Source of the DNA: Anodontia alba | Lineage: Eukaryota > Mollusca > Bivalvia > Lucinida > Lucinidae | Assembly (NCBI GenBank): GCA_964016985.1 | Contig: OZ024827.1 | Coordinates: forward strand, 62,322,681-62,386,680 | Direction: 5' to 3' | Length of the DNA: 64,000 nucleotides | Part shown: positions 10,057 to 21,458 of the stretch, piece after piece | Numbering within the stretch: position 1 is the first letter of the stretch | Layout: every line of letters begins with the position of its first letter | Position numbers and translations under genes: made by a program | The notes under the pieces: model-generated | Seen by the model: only the letters and a program-made list of their open reading frames with translations | Told to the model about the DNA's origin: nothing | Databases searched by the model: none

Positions 10057-12503
10057 TCTGAATCCTAAACACGATAGTTTTGAGGTATAACTTTTCCCAG
10101 CGGCCTTCCGTCTGTCTGTTCGTAAGTTAACTATTTTCTGTGCAATGACATCAGTTTTATTTCATGGATTGTATTTAAGCATAATATTTGCACAGGTATA
10201 GTATTTAAACATTATATTTGCACATGTAGATATCTATCTGGTTTAGAATTGACCAGTTTCATAGTTAGTTGAATTCGCAGAATTATAGTTCCTATTTGTG
10301 TCAAAATGTCATTTTTGTGAATAAAACTTCTAGTAGCAAGATATCGTGCTTTACGATGTTTTATGTTTTTGAGTTGTTAGTAGAATAGCAGTAGTAATTA
10401 TATCAACATTACTATTTAAACACGCGCAGTATTAAAATTTCCATCGTTTTGTGGATTTTCCTTAAATACCTGTAAACATTAGAAATGTCATTTGCTTTTT
10501 ACAAACTGTATATATTTGATACTTTGACCCCAAAATCAAATTACCAATGAGGCGTTCTATTTTGCATTTTACATGTCATTATAAAGGTGACATATTTAGC
10601 GCTGGTCAATTTTGAGACAAACAGTATTTGATCTGCACTCAGATTTCGTGTCACAGCGAATTCAATTGCACGGGTTTGATCATTTAAGATAATTTATGCT
10701 TAAAGTACAAGCCTCACATGACAACTGAGTGGCATTGTGGGAAAAGGTTGTTGATATTTCATAGGTGAAGAGCGAAGACCCAGACCAGATTGCGTATGCG
10801 CAGTCTGGTCTGGGTCGTCGCTTTTTACATTCACAGTTCTAATGCAGAATGTACCAAACCAGAACCATACTCCACTATGCGCATGCGCAAAATGTCTAAT
10901 TCTTCACTTCCTGCTTGGGATAAGTCGGGTTTTCCGAAGCAGATCTCATGTACCGTTATAGATGTTAGTTTCAGTCCAGTTCTGGAAATTAACAACAGTT
11001 GTCCACAGTATTACCATTTAAGATCGAGATATATCAGACCACACCATAATCATTGTACTGTTGCAAAATGGCGTCTTTATAATTATTTTCATATCAATGT
11101 TTTAGGGATTTTCTCCCATCGGGCCGATATGGGTATAAGGTGAAAAAAATGCAAACTTTTCAAAACAATTATATTATTTTTCTTATGCTCAGCACAAATT
11201 TGTAATATAATATGAATTTAATAGGTGCTACCTATATCATCACATGCTTCATAGTCGGGTTGGCCAGATCTAACTGAATTTGATTTCAGACCACGCTTGA
11301 CCTAATCCATTGCATGAATTTCGATATAACGTCCAAGTCAACAATATTTCAGTAAGTCAGAGACATTGCCTCCAAATTTGTGGGACTTTTACCCGACCCG
11401 ATCGCATGAATTCGGGTCCTGCTTAGTTACTAGCAGCTCTGCCATGGAGACTTTAGGCAGCCCATCTATTTCGCGGGCCCCGATGGGCGGGAGCCATGCT
11501 TTCCGAACACCGAAAACTAGTGTATGTCGATGACAGGTACAACGACAACGTTCGCTTATCTGTGTCGAAGTTTTATTTAAGATTATCACGTGAAAAGAGA
11601 AAATGTGTTATCTAAAAATCTACATCAAAGTGTACAAAACGAATCATGCTTTGCTTGTAAATAGACTGAGAACGGATAGAAATAAAATTCGAAGTGAGAC
11701 AAAATTCAAAATGGCGGAGATCGCAAATTTTGTAGGCTGACGTCATAAGTCTCGCGATTCGATTCAACCCCTTGCAATTGGAATACTTGGCGTTATTGGC
11801 TGTTTTGTTGCTATTATCGGCACGGCCGCCGTGTCAATAGTCTCTGACAAATCACGGAACGCTTATTGTTTTTCAGGATAAGCACCGAATCACCCAAGCG
11901 TTTGTTGGACCATCACATTTTTGGTCACACACATCACTGGTCACATCGATAGTCTATAGTGGTGCGTTTGCACGCCGAACCGCTCCGCGGTTCGGGGAGC
12001 TCCCGTTGGACGCACTTAATATTTTATTGTGAGATGTAGGTTTGAGGCCAAAGCCAAATGTTTATTAACGATACAGTAAAGAAATCAGAAGTTGTCACCT
12101 TCTTTGCAAATGTATTATCTCGCACTATGTATGTACTCCCAATGGCCAAATGCCTTAAAAATAGTTAAAATGAGACCCAAAGTTAACCACTCACTAATGA
12201 TTTTATTGAACCTTCCTAGGCTCTATGTAAGAGAAATTAAAGTCATTTCATAAAGAAGTGATTACTTAAAGAATGAATGAGATCCCAGGAGGAGTTTGCG
12301 AAGAGGCCCTCTGAGGGGTCATAAATTTTGTAGGTCTATTGCTGCGCTCTGCTCATATGATATAACCTTTGGAACAGATAAGGAAGCCAGTAATAAATTT
12401 CTCTATTGTGCCACGATCTGTCCATTGTTAATTGATAGTATACTAGGTATTGTTGTGTCCAGTCTTTTATCAGTGCTAATGATTGAGACACATCTTATTT
12501 TAA
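10057..12503. other. Long gene-free stretch
   Basis: Contains one small family N hairpin (10767-10825) and a GC-rich hairpin CGAACCGCTCCGCGGTTCG near 11977. A 117-residue open frame starting inside the N hairpin at 10790 has no recognisable domain. Nothing else is supported. Confidence 0.5.
10767..10825. repeat. Small family N hairpin, copy N3
   Basis: AGCGAAGACCCAGACCAGA pairs with the inverse TCTGGTCTGGGTCGTCGCT across a TATGCG loop. Confidence 0.7.
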
Positions 12504-12708
12504 CCCTTATCATGCTGAATAAATTAAGGTGCCACGCCCACTTCTAATTTCCAGCCAATCAGATTACTTGATCCGAATTTTTGATAGAAATTCACATATT
12601 TAATGGCAAACCGTGCAGATCCAGTTCAGTTGGCTTCTTCAGAAGCCAACTGATCTGGATCTACACTGTTTGCTAAGACAGGGTCTGTCCTGTTTAGCAA
12701 GAGAAGGG
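12504..12708. mobile_element. Family V TTAA-type MITE, copy V2
   Basis: TTAA at 12500-12503 and 12709-12712. The left TIR is CCCTTATCATGCTGAATAAA; the right TIR is degraded (AGAGAAGGG). It shares TGCCACGCCCACTTCTAATT, the ATCAGATTACTTGATCC block and the GATCCAG hairpin with V1, inverted. Confidence 0.8.
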
Positions 12709-13232
12709 TTAATATTTTAATGCATTGATCAAATTTAGTTCAAAGACATAGCTTAGTGAGGCCAAAAGAGGTACCGCTTACTAATGATTTTATCACCCCT
12801 ATCTAGGCGCTATGCAAAAGAGATCAAAGGCGTGTCATAAAGTGGTGGGTATGAGATCCCAGCCGATGGTGGTAAAGAGACTTTCTGAGGGGTAATAGTT
12901 ATTTTGGAGGGGATTTTCTTAAGGATTAGATAAATAAACCAGTTAATCATACATTTACTAGAAAATATATTCATTTTGCATATGTGATACAAACATGGCT
13001 TTCAAGCACGTATTATTCTTGTGGAGCGCATAAGGTGTGATAATGGATAACGTGGGTGATACGGCTTTTCTGCCCGGGCAAAAAAAACAAAACAAAACAA
13101 AAACATATCACCAGGTCTCGTGGGTGATACGGGCATATCACCACATTCAGAGCACTCGGCGGCCTTGCCTTTGACTCCGCATATGAAGTCAAATAGGCAA
13201 ACTTGTCAGAAAGAAAACTGTATGATAAATAG
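12709..13232. other. Gene-free stretch
   Basis: A direct repeat GTGGGTGATACGG occurs at ~13043 and ~13121 around an A/C-rich tract. No coding signal. Confidence 0.4.
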
Positions 13233-13354
13233 ACTATGATATGGCAATTTTCATATCATACCTCATATCAACCCGAGACACCCATATCAGGCCCTTGGAC
13301 TGATATGGGTGTCTCGGTAGATATGGGGTATGATATGAAAATTGCCATATAGTA
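13233..13354. repeat. 122-bp near-perfect palindrome
   Basis: Arms ATATGGCAATTTTCATATCA and CCGAGACACCCATATCAG pair with their inverses around the loop GCCCTTGGA. Single copy in this window; probably a foldback MITE. Confidence 0.7.
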
Positions 13355-13443
13355 ATCTCTATATAATAAATTCCGCTATTGGCCCTCCACATGTTTATCG
13401 TTTATTGGCAGTATAATGCAAAAAGGTGAATTCGAGAGGTTTA

Positions 13444-13870
13444 AATGAGATCTCGTCCCGCTGTTCTCTATAAGAATGACCCTCACATTAAAAAAAATAA
13501 TTACAGCTTATTTCACTTCGCGTTTTAGGCTTAACTCATACAAACTGAAATAAGCAGTTATCACAATTTTGTCACGCTGTCCAGAGAATGCTATAAATAA
13601 ACAATACCAATGCATCCAGCCACTTTAATCTATATTCCATAACCCTTGATAAAATGCTGCAATGGTAACCTTCAAGAATTTCTCCATAAGGGTAGTTAGC
13701 CGAAATAGTGCATGTGAATGTGGAACACCTTGTGTAAACATTATTCTATTCAGTGCTTCAGCTAGTCCCTGATTTTAGTTGTAGACAACAAACATAAGGT
13801 CAATGATGCATTGTGGATCAACAAATAATTCACTTCCGTGTCTCTACTCAACTCTACGGAGTCTACGCCC
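13444..13870 (+). repeat. Dispersed repeat BB, copy 1
   Basis: Co-linear with 20155-20600: GAATGACC(C/T)TCACATTAAAA, TGCTATAAA, CAATGCATCCA, AGTGCATGTGAATG, TTTTAGTTGTAGACAA and GATGCATTGTGG blocks in the same order. The copies are diverged and have no open frame in common. It could be an old transposon fragment or a segmental duplication. Confidence 0.55.
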
Positions 13871-14200
13871 ATGGGCGTACACAATAAGAGTTATGACCAA
13901 GATACATCTTTTTTATGTCTTCAAACATATTTTTTGTAGACACAAATATATACATATAAGGTATTAATATCATTACAACAGCAGCACACAAATGGGATTC
14001 AGAAGAAAATTGAATTGAATTGTTGCTGCTATTTTTTCTTTTTGTTTTGTTTTGATTGTTTATTTCATTTTATTTGTTTACAGAAAACAAGGCTTGCAAT
14101 TTCATTGAAATTGCCTCCTCTGATAATGTGAATGAAATGCCAAGAGGAGACTATCTGAATGACATGACACGCCTTTTTTTCTAAATCTTCTTTCCTTGTT

Positions 14201-14437
14201 CCCGAGGTTGTAAAACTTTTTTCATGCTCAACTCAGCTGAGCAGGAAATTTATTCTACTAATAAATCTCACATTACTAACAATTGTAAATTCTTTCTTGC
14301 TAACCATAGCTGAGCATGAAAATTTCTCTGCTAATAAATATTAAAATGCCAACTATTGTTGGCATTTTCATATTTTGTAGCAGAGAAAATTTCATGCACA
14401 GATGAACTGAGCATGAAAAAAGTTTTATAACCTCGGG
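14201..14437. mobile_element. Palindromic MITE (family U)
   Basis: Ends CCCGAGGTTGTAAAAC and GTTTTATAACCTCGGG, with TTTTTTCATGCTCA / TGAGCATGAAAAAA just inside. The apex ATGCCAACTATTGTTGGCAT is a perfect hairpin. One copy only, no clear TSD. Confidence 0.65.
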
Positions 14438-14795
14438 GGCTGTTCTCAGATCCTCCGTTTCTTATTCTTGTTTTCTGCCATCTATAATTTGTATGTTAAA
14501 TGTCTTGCTGTAACTGGAGCCCATTTATTATCAGACAATTTGTTCAATATTATTCATAAGCGGCTGATATAATATCTGTCTGGTCAATATCGCTGTATGA
14601 GATGAGAGTTCTTGCAGACATGAAGCCAGGATTGGTTCTTATAATAATCTTATTCTCCAATCATAACTGAGACAGTCCTACATAGATGGTGAAATGTACG
14701 CTTGTCGTATCTGTCTCAAGTATCCGGAAAGACAAGACAGGCCAGAGCAGACAAGGACTTGTTCAGATTTTAGGTCTAGTATGTTCTGTGATATA
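14438..14795. other. Gene-free stretch
   Basis: No repeat partner or coding signal seen. Confidence 0.35.
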
Positions 14796-15114
14796 CAGTC
14801 TACTCTCGTTATCTCAGCCTCGCTTATCTCGAATAACTTCTTATCTCGAAGTGAAAATCTGGTCCCTATGTTAACATGGAAGTCTCACTATAGGTAACAA
14901 AATATTGTGGGATAAAGGGGAAATTGCTCGTAAGTAACAAGGAGCAATTTCTCCTCTCTTCCACAATATTTTCAATTTACACATTCATTTGTGAAATGTG
15001 TTTGTTCGATTTATTTTTCCTCAATTCTGCTTTGGAAAATCTGATATGTCGAGGTACGGATATCTCGAAGTATTTCAGAGAGGCCTTGGACTTCAAGATA
15101 ACGAGAGTTGACTG
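14796..15114 (-). mobile_element. Family B MITE, copy B2
   Basis: Left TIR CAGTCTACTCTCGTTATC preceded by TA (14794-14795). Right TIR is the inverse GATAACGAGAGTTGACTG. The central GGAGCAATTTCTCCTC hairpin is damaged by small changes. Confidence 0.85.
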
Positions 15115-15175
15115 TCTGTATACAGATGAGTACCGACAACATATGTTTTGTCTAGTAATCAGAAAAATAGTTTAA

Positions 15176-15397
15176 CGCATTTAAGCCCAGCAACCCATAA
15201 AAGGGACATTGGCAAACAGTGTAGACCCAGATCAGACGCCGCATAACGCGGCGTCTGATCAGGGTCGACATTGTTTGCATTAAGTTCAGAAATCTCTACA
15301 GAACATGGTAATAAAACAAACTAACCAGACACCCCCTTTATAGGAAATGAACCTGTCCAAAGAGTTGAGCTGGACGAGTCCACACGGTATAAATGGG
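15176..15397 (+). mobile_element. Family G TTAA-type MITE, copy G1
   Basis: TTAA duplicated at 15172-15175 and 15398-15401. TIRs CGCATTTAAGCCCAGCA and GGTATAAATGGG (consensus TTAACCCATTTATGCC). The central hairpin GCAAACAGTGTAGACC, CAGATCAGACGCCGC and inverse is followed by a conserved CTAACCAGACACCCCCT tail. piggyBac-type by target and CCC terminus. Confidence 0.88.
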
Positions 15398-15401
15398 TTA
15401 A

Positions 15402-16283
15402 CTGATACCTCTCGTTTCTGGAGCCACTGGCATGTCCTGGCATGTTCACCATATATTTATTTACGGAATTTGAGGATGATTTTGTTATTAAGCATATTTT
15501 TACAGATGCATGCAGTAAATTAATGGTTACTAGAAGAAAAACTGTTTTAAAAACTACAGAATTATGAAATTTTGCCTACTGTACTTTCGACATCTTTCAG
15601 GAAGTCGTTTTTTGCTTGGCGCTTTACAAATAAGAAGTAAATTTGCAAACTTTTTTCATGATTAAAAATCATTTGATGCATAACCATTTGTTGTAACTAT
15701 TTTATTCTAGTCATTGTTTTTTGTTTTTTTTTTTTTTTTTTTGTTTTTTTTTTTTTTTTTGTTTTTTTTTTTTTTTTTTTTGTTTGTTTTTTGTTTGTTT
15801 GTTTTTTTGTGGGGGGGGGTGCGGGGGGGTTTGTTTGCTTTTTTGTTTTGTTTTGTTTTTTCTTAAATCAAATATTTCCACCTTACCCCCATAGTAAAAA
15901 GGAATGCAAATTATACAGGTCTGTAGGGTAGGTAACTTGGCAGATTTTCAACAAGTTTCGCTAGTTCAATGTTTCTGAAAGTTTCACAATATTGTTGTGA
16001 AACATCAATAATTCAAACTCATTAAAGAAATTTAAACATATTTTCTAAAAAAAAAAATAAAAAAAAAAATCACTTTACTATAGAAATTGCATAGGTCAGA
16101 CCAAGTTTTAGGCGTAAATTTAATTTTAGGGTAGATATTTGAAAACAAAACACAGAAACAGAAAAGACAAATGATTTCTGATAAGATATGGTCAACCACA
16201 ACAAAATATTTTCATTTAAAATAAAACGCCAAGCAAAAAACGTCTTTCCGAGTGATGTCGAAAGGACAGTAATTCATTATCTA
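15402..16283. other. Gene-free stretch with T-rich tract
   Basis: Apart from the low-complexity block at 15716-15860 I see no feature. Confidence 0.45.
15716..15860. repeat. T/TTTG low-complexity tract with G-runs
   Basis: Long T-runs broken by single G, then GTGGGGGGGGGTGCGGGGGG, then TTTTG repeats. Similar T-then-G tracts occur at 26190-26459 and 45247-45389. Confidence 0.95.
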
Positions 16284-16635
16284 CAGTCGAACCTCAATGG
16301 CTCGAACATCTTTGAGACCATGGAAATTTATTCTAGATATGGGTAGTTCGAGCCACTGAGGGTTACTTGTAGCGCCAGGTTAGAAGACAAATGGGAATAA
16401 TATATGGATGTATAACCCATCTTCTAAAAAAAAACGGTATGTTGAGTGTACTCATTAGAATCGCCTCGATGAGGCGATTCTAATGAGTACACACAACATA
16501 CAATGTCATGATAAAATAAGAAAATTTCCTTGTAATTATTTGTTTTCTTGAGCTATCGGAAGAATTTCGTAGGGACTCAAAAACAAGTTCGAATCATCCA
16601 TGGTAAACGAGCCATCGAGCTATTGAGGTTGTATT
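16284..16635 (+). mobile_element. Family C pogo-like MITE, copy C1
   Basis: Left TIR CAGTCGAACCTCAATGGC after TA (16282-16283). The right end TATTGAGGTTGTATTA is a mutated inverse. The central perfect palindrome GTACTCATTAGAATCGCCTC plus inverse is the same module as the family A apex. Other copies: 21869-22482 and 53267-53631. Confidence 0.82.
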
Positions 16636-16697
16636 AAGAGGTAACATGAGATAGCACTTTTAATACATAGACTTGTTAACGTAATAGAGTTTATTAA

Positions 16698-16919
16698 CAT
16701 ATTTACGCCGTACGGAGTTTTCTACCTTAACTCTTTGCACTGGTCCATTTACAATAGAAAGGGTGTGTTGTTATTTTTATTATTACCATGTTTCATAGAA
16801 ATTCCTGTGTTTAATGGAAACAACGTAGACCCTGATCAGACGCTGCGTTTTGCGACGTCTGATCAGGGTCTACACTGTTTGTCAATGTCCCTTTTGTGGG
16901 ACATTATGCATAAAATGGG
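16698..16919 (-). mobile_element. Family G TTAA-type MITE, copy G3
   Basis: TTAA at 16694-16697 and 16920-16923. The inverted G layout ends ATGCATAAAATGGG. The core hairpin CCTGATCAGACGCTGCG/CGACGTCTGATCAGG is nearly perfect. Confidence 0.85.
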
Positions 16920-17042
16920 TTAAATTGTATTACACCAATTTAAGGTGAATTGATAATATTGAGAAAGAGAGCACACTGAGCTCACAGATTTTGCGTTCCA
17001 TTCCAAATAGAGATCATACAAAAGAAACGCATTTTCTTCTCT

Positions 17043-17998
17043 GTATATGAACCCCTTTTCAAAGGACTGTGCTTCAAGGAAAGAAACTGCTCTCATGTTG
17101 ACGAAATTCTTTCCTTTAAGTTTAGTGCACTCCTTTGAAAAAAGGAGACAAACACTTTATGTTGAGAGTAATCTCCCTTGATAGTGAATGGATACACTTG
17201 TCAGATTTTCTGTCATTCTTGACAAAAGGGTCAGTTTTGTGATTTTCTGATTGCTTTACAGCACACCAGGCCCTTTCTGGTAAGGACTCTATCCTTAAAG
17301 ACTTAATATTCCTCAAAATAGACATGATTTTTATCCAAGAAATGTTTATTAAACTGATATATAGTATAAATACAATAAAACATTGTGGCATCTGATAGCC
17401 TGTAAAATTTCAGTAAGTCTCTCGTTCTTGAACTGGATCAAACATGAAATGATTTTTTACCGTATCTCTGAATTAGTGTTGCCAACATTAATTCAGAGAT
17501 AAGATGAAACATCATTTCATTTTTATGATGAGAGACTTGCTGAAATTTTACAGGCTGTCAGATGCCACATTTTATGATCGTGTAATAATCTATGTATCAA
17601 TTTATTAAACCTTTCTTGGATAAAAAAATGTCTATTTTTGAGAAATATGGAGCCTTTAAAGAAAAGAACTTGCTCCAAAGAATATGATTTTTTCCTTTGA
17701 TAGTAGACGCCTTTTTTTCAGAAGGGAACAAAAACGATTTTGAAAGGGTTGTCTCTCTTAAAAGTATATAAATATCCTTCAAGATACCCTTGTCAGATTT
17801 TCTATTATTTTTGACAAGTGGGCAAAATTTTGTTACTTCCTGTTTGCTTTACTACACATTAGGCCTCGTCTGAAAAAGGGTCGTCACTTAAAGGAAAGAA
17901 TTTGCTCCCATTGGGAGCAAATTCTTTCCTTTCAGTGCAGACCCTTTTTCAGAAGGAGGCAAAGTCATGTTACCCGTCCCCATAAAATCATTTTTCAT
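17043..17998 (+). repeat. Family O array, three hairpin units, interrupted by W1
   Basis: Units of about 250 bp. Each has an AAGGAAAGAATTTGCTCC hairpin with a CCTTTTTCAGAAGG edge, then CTTGTCAGATTTTCTGT, TTGACAA and TTCCTGTTTGCTTTAC. The first hairpin is at ~17045-17135, the second (~17270-17730) is split by W1, and the third is at 17868-17960. Comparison of the second and third shows the empty site at TTAA. Confidence 0.65.
17299..17655. mobile_element. Family W TTAA-type palindromic element, copy W1
   Basis: A 357-bp near-complete palindrome flanked by TTAA (17295-17298 and 17656-17659). Right end inverse TTAAAGGCTCCATATT. Inner arms AATAGACAT, TTATCCAAGAAA, TTTCAGTAAGTCTCTCG and CTCTGAATTA pair with the other side. 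Inserted into a family O hairpin at its TTAA. W2 is at 47606-47915. Confidence 0.85.
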
Positions 17999-18634
17999 TT
18001 AGTTGAACCACCAGTTCGAGCTTCTAATGACGGGTCAAACGACGTGAAAGCCCTAAACTAACGTTTTATTCACTGTCATGAAAGACTGACATTTTCTTCA
18101 TGATTAATTCAATATTTTCAGTTTGTTTCTCATCACTTTCTGAATCTGACCTTATGTCAGAATATTTCATTAGATGAAGCAACGAGCGACACACGCTGTC
18201 AACGAAATCATTTCAAATGGAAACAAAAGACAAAAGACAATTATCAATTCTGATAATTTATTTAAGGCATCCGGTAATGTTCGCCTATGAATTGATTGTA
18301 GAAACCAATTGATTAAAGTTATGGCAAAGAATTGCACGTTTATAATCTAAACTTCAATTTCTGAATTTAAGATTCTGATTATTAATACACAGGGCAGTGC
18401 AATAACAAAATCGCAACATTTCTTATACGGCTTAAAACTGAGTTGTTGTTTTGTTTTTTTTTTTGTTTTGTTTTTTTTGTTTGTTTTTTTTTTGTATGAA
18501 TGGCGTATTTGAAAACCAAATATAAAAATTGCCTGAAGTTAAACCAAAGACTTGATAAGAAATTACCTACCCTATTTTATCTAAGCATTTGGAGAGACAG
18601 AATAGTAGTATTGGACGCACTTCTCAGAATTCAT
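17999..18634. other. Gene-free stretch
   Basis: Only a T/TTTG tract at 18441-18495. No coding support. Confidence 0.4.
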
Positions 18635-18712
18635 AAGCAAACAGCATTGACCATGATCCGACGCCGCAGAACGCGGGCCTGATCATGGTCTACCTTGTTT
18701 GCTACTTATCCA
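18635..18712. repeat. GCAAACAG-type hairpin, orphan copy
   Basis: AGCAAACAGCATTGACCATG, GATCCGACGCCGC and the inverse GCGGGCCTGATCATGG end in CTTGTTTGCT. This is the core hairpin of families F, G, H and V, without recognisable outer TIRs. Confidence 0.6.
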
Positions 18713-18734
18713 GCAGTTCGAGACAAATCAGCAG

Positions 18735-18977
18735 GACCCAGTTGTTCAAAGCGTCGTTAGCTTAACGAGCTTGTTAAGGGTCATTTCGTTAACTGTTTTA
18801 GCGGATTCAATATACAATATTTTGATATTTTTTGCTGAAAAAAAATGTGAGTAGCTTTTGCACTGCAAGAGCTACTCACATTTTTTTAGCAAAAAAATCA
18901 GCATATTTGCGTATCACTCGATGTAAATTTTAACGAATCGTTAACTAACGACATCGTTAGCTTTGAACAACTGGGCC
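18735..18977. mobile_element. Family M palindromic MITE, copy M1
   Basis: Ends GACCCAGTTGTTCAAAGC and GCTTTGAACAACTGGGCC. Inside, GTCGTTAGCTTAACG pairs with GTTAACTAACGAC-type sequence; the apex is GTGAGTAGCTTTTGCA with its inverse. Second copy 43808-44034. Confidence 0.75.
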
Positions 18978-19139
18978 CAGATAGTGGTATTTGCTCATAT
19001 TTTAGGACAATTATGGTAAGGGTTTTGGTGTTCAAATATTTACGGTAAATACGGTTTATAACACTTTCCACTCATAAGTTTTCCTTCTATAAGAATGTTA
19101 GCATACGAGTATAAACTAAGGCATGCGGTGGCTGTGACA

Positions 19140-19505
19140 GGGCAAGGGTTAGTTATGCTTTCATCTGGTAAGAACTGGGGCAGGTTCTTAAGTATTCTTT
19201 TTTTCTCCTCTGTCACTCTTTTCTCCAAATTCTTCTCCAATTTTTTCTTTCGTCTCCCCTACTATCTCAACTACATGTATCACTTTTCTCCCTTTCTTTG
19301 TATGAAGCACCAACTGACCCACAAGGGTATTCGTAAAATAAAAGTCAAAAAGATTGCCTTTGGAAACAAAGGACACACTACAAATTAGAAAATGGGAGTC
19401 TTGTTTTTATTGAGACTCTTCATAAGCAGTAATGAAGTTTGCAATACTGTTTACGCCCTCTAGCGTATATATGAGCAGAATTCCATTTTGAAAAAGGAGA
19501 TGAAA
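19140..19505 (+). repeat. Degraded retroposon-like segment
   Basis: A CT-rich tract followed by CAACTGACCCACAAGGGTAT resembles family S. The continuation CTTTGGAAACAAA, TGAGACTCTTCATA, GCAGTAAT and GTTTGCAA matches 61736-61895. Probably the tail of an old non-LTR element. Confidence 0.35.
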
Positions 19506-19514
19506 TATAATCTG

Positions 19515-19585
19515 CACTATGGTTTTGTACGGGGAGACGTTCTACCGCCGCCATACAGCACTAACACCAGCTTCAGTGTAATGAT
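19515..19585 (-). repeat. Fragment of the hammerhead-bearing repeat
   Basis: The inverse reads GCTGGTGTTAGTGCTG, TATGGCGGCGGTAGAACG, TCTCCCCGTAC, matching 62378-62420 and 42838-42880. No ribozyme core survives here. Confidence 0.6.
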
Positions 19586-19876
19586 GTCACAAGACAACCA
19601 GCGAAACCACTCATGCTGAACTGTCTAAACGAAAGTACATTTAACCAAGCAGAAATAGAATATTGAAGCTATAATTATAAGGCTTTCTTTACATATATTG
19701 TGTCAACAGAAAAAAACGCTATATCAAACAAGTAAAAGCTTTCACAATAAGCTTGGTCTACCCTTCGCACACAATAAAAGTTAAAACTGATTTTAACAGT
19801 CTTGGGTTCAATACATGAAATCATGGCTAAATCGGCTAAATTTCAAAACGCAAAGGGTGAATTGCAGAGGTCTACA

Positions 19877-20154
19877 CACTACGAAAACATGCCTATTCTA
19901 ATAAACAGAAAATTTCACCACCAAAAACTGAAATTTTTCAGATAAAAATTCCGATATCTTTTCATATTTCTGCTCAAAAATAGATTGTGGGTACTCGTTA
20001 GAACCGCCTCGCCGAGGCAGTTCTAACGAGTACCTACAATCTGTGTTTTTGAGCAGAAATAAGAAAATTAATGTATACCCCTGTAAACCCCAATTTTACT
20101 ATATAAAAGTGGGGTTTCAGGAGGTCAAAATTACATAGGTATGTTTTCGTGATG
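19877..20154 (-). mobile_element. Family A MITE, copy A4
   Basis: Begins CACTACGAAAACATGCC and ends GGTATGTTTTCGTGATG. The apex palindrome is intact with one mismatch (GAGGCAG). It abuts repeat BB copy 2. Confidence 0.9.
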
Positions 20155-20600
20155 ATGAGATCTCTTCTAAATGAGAATGACCTTCACATTAAAAATACTT
20201 ACAGCTAATTTCACATCGTTTTGTAGGCATACCTCATCAAAACTAGATTAAGTAGTTATAAGAATACCAATTTTTTTCCCGCTGTCCCGGGAATGCTATA
20301 AACTGAGCTTAGCAATATCAATGCATCCACCCACTGTAAAAGTGAAATTGTCAAAATATATGTATATCCATAACCTTTGATGTAGTGCTACAATGGTATT
20401 CTGTTAGAATATCTACATAAGTGTGGCGTGCCGAAACAGTGCATGTGAATGGAAAACATATGTAGGTGTTCCAATAAATTTTATTATATTCTATTCTAAT
20501 CAGTACTCCCGGGTTTTAGTTGTAGACAATAAGCATAAGGTCATTGATGCATTGTGGGTGAACAACGAGTTCACTTCCATGTAGTTGTCTCCGCCCATCG
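20155..20600 (+). repeat. Dispersed repeat BB, copy 2
   Basis: Counterpart of 13444-13870, same block order. Lies between A4 and A5. Confidence 0.55.
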
Positions 20601-20653
20601 CGCAGACAACGAGCCACAACGTCAGAAAATGTACCGTCAGACATGTTCCCAGT

Positions 20654-20933
20654 CATCACGAAAACATACCTTTATAATTTTGATCCCCCTTAAACCCGAC
20701 TTTTATATAGTAAAACTGGGGTTTACAGGGGTATACATTATTTTTCTTATTTCTGCTCAAAAACATATATTGTGGGTACTCGTTAGAACCGCCTCGCTGA
20801 GGCAGTTCTAACGAATACCTACAATATATGTTTTGAGCAGAAATAAGAAAAATATCAAAAGCTTTAATCTGAAAATTTTCCTTTTTTGGTTGTAAAATTT
20901 TTAATATATTTGAATAGGCTTGTTTGCTTAATG
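20654..20933 (+). mobile_element. Family A MITE, copy A5
   Basis: Begins CATCACGAAAACATACC. The right terminus is mutated (GGCTTGTTTGCTTAATG). Apex palindrome present. Confidence 0.9.
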
Positions 20934-20968
20934 GAAGACAAATCCGCCAGGGCACTCGAATAGTTTAA

Positions 20969-21168
20969 TCCTAACATCCCTACAGAGCAGTACAGATCCT
21001 TTGCAAACAGTGCATATCCTGATGAGACGGCTCGCAACGAGCCGTCTCATCAGGATCTACACTGTTTACCATTCTATTATTGATTTTTGACCAAACCCTG
21101 TTTGCAAAAACAAACATGTTCAATTTCAGAGATGAATGAGCCCATTTTAGAACTCAGGGGTGAAAGGG
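20969..21168. mobile_element. Family H TTAA-type MITE, copy H1
   Basis: TTAA at 20965-20968 and 21169-21172. Right TIR inverse TTAACCCTTTCACCCC. Core hairpin GATGAGACGGCTCG / CGAGCCGTCTCATC with GCAAACAGTG and CACTGTTT borders. Seven copies in the window. Confidence 0.82.
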
Positions 21169-21269
21169 TTAAACAGAGTCTTCGATGTCCATGTAACCAA
21201 TACATGGAGCATCCAGCGAAGATTCTGATCAGATATGCTTAGTATTTCTAGACATTACCAAAGCTTTAA

Positions 21270-21458
21270 CCCTTTCACCCTTTAGTTCCTGAAATGGACT
21301 CTTCCGTCTCTGAATTTGGACATATCCATTTTTGCAAATAGGGGTTTCAGTGCAACACCAATAACTGAATGGCAAAATGTGTGGATCCTGATGAGACGGC
21401 TCGTTCCTGATGAGACGGCTCGCTATGTAGTCATTTGGGTATGTAGGGCTGAAAGGGT
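21270..21458. mobile_element. Family H MITE, copy H2
   Basis: TTAACCCTTTCACCC at the left (TTAA 21266-21269); the right end GGCTGAAAGGGTTTGA has lost TTAA by one change. The hairpin is rearranged: the block CCTGATGAGACGGCTCG appears twice as a direct repeat. Confidence 0.72.

Noticed and set aside
10790..11143. 117-residue open frame
   Set aside because: Starts inside a family N hairpin and shows no domain.
20554..20811. Recurring peptide IVKLGFTGVYIIFLISAQKH at many loci
   Set aside because: It is the translation of family A's left half (AACCCCACTT hairpin to apex). The copies have TIRs and hairpins, stop at the apex and lack any start or domain.
21009..21056. CTGATGAGACGGCTC in family H resembles the hammerhead CTGATGAG box
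   Set aside because: No GAAA core or cleavage site follows; the sequence is just one arm of a DNA palindrome.
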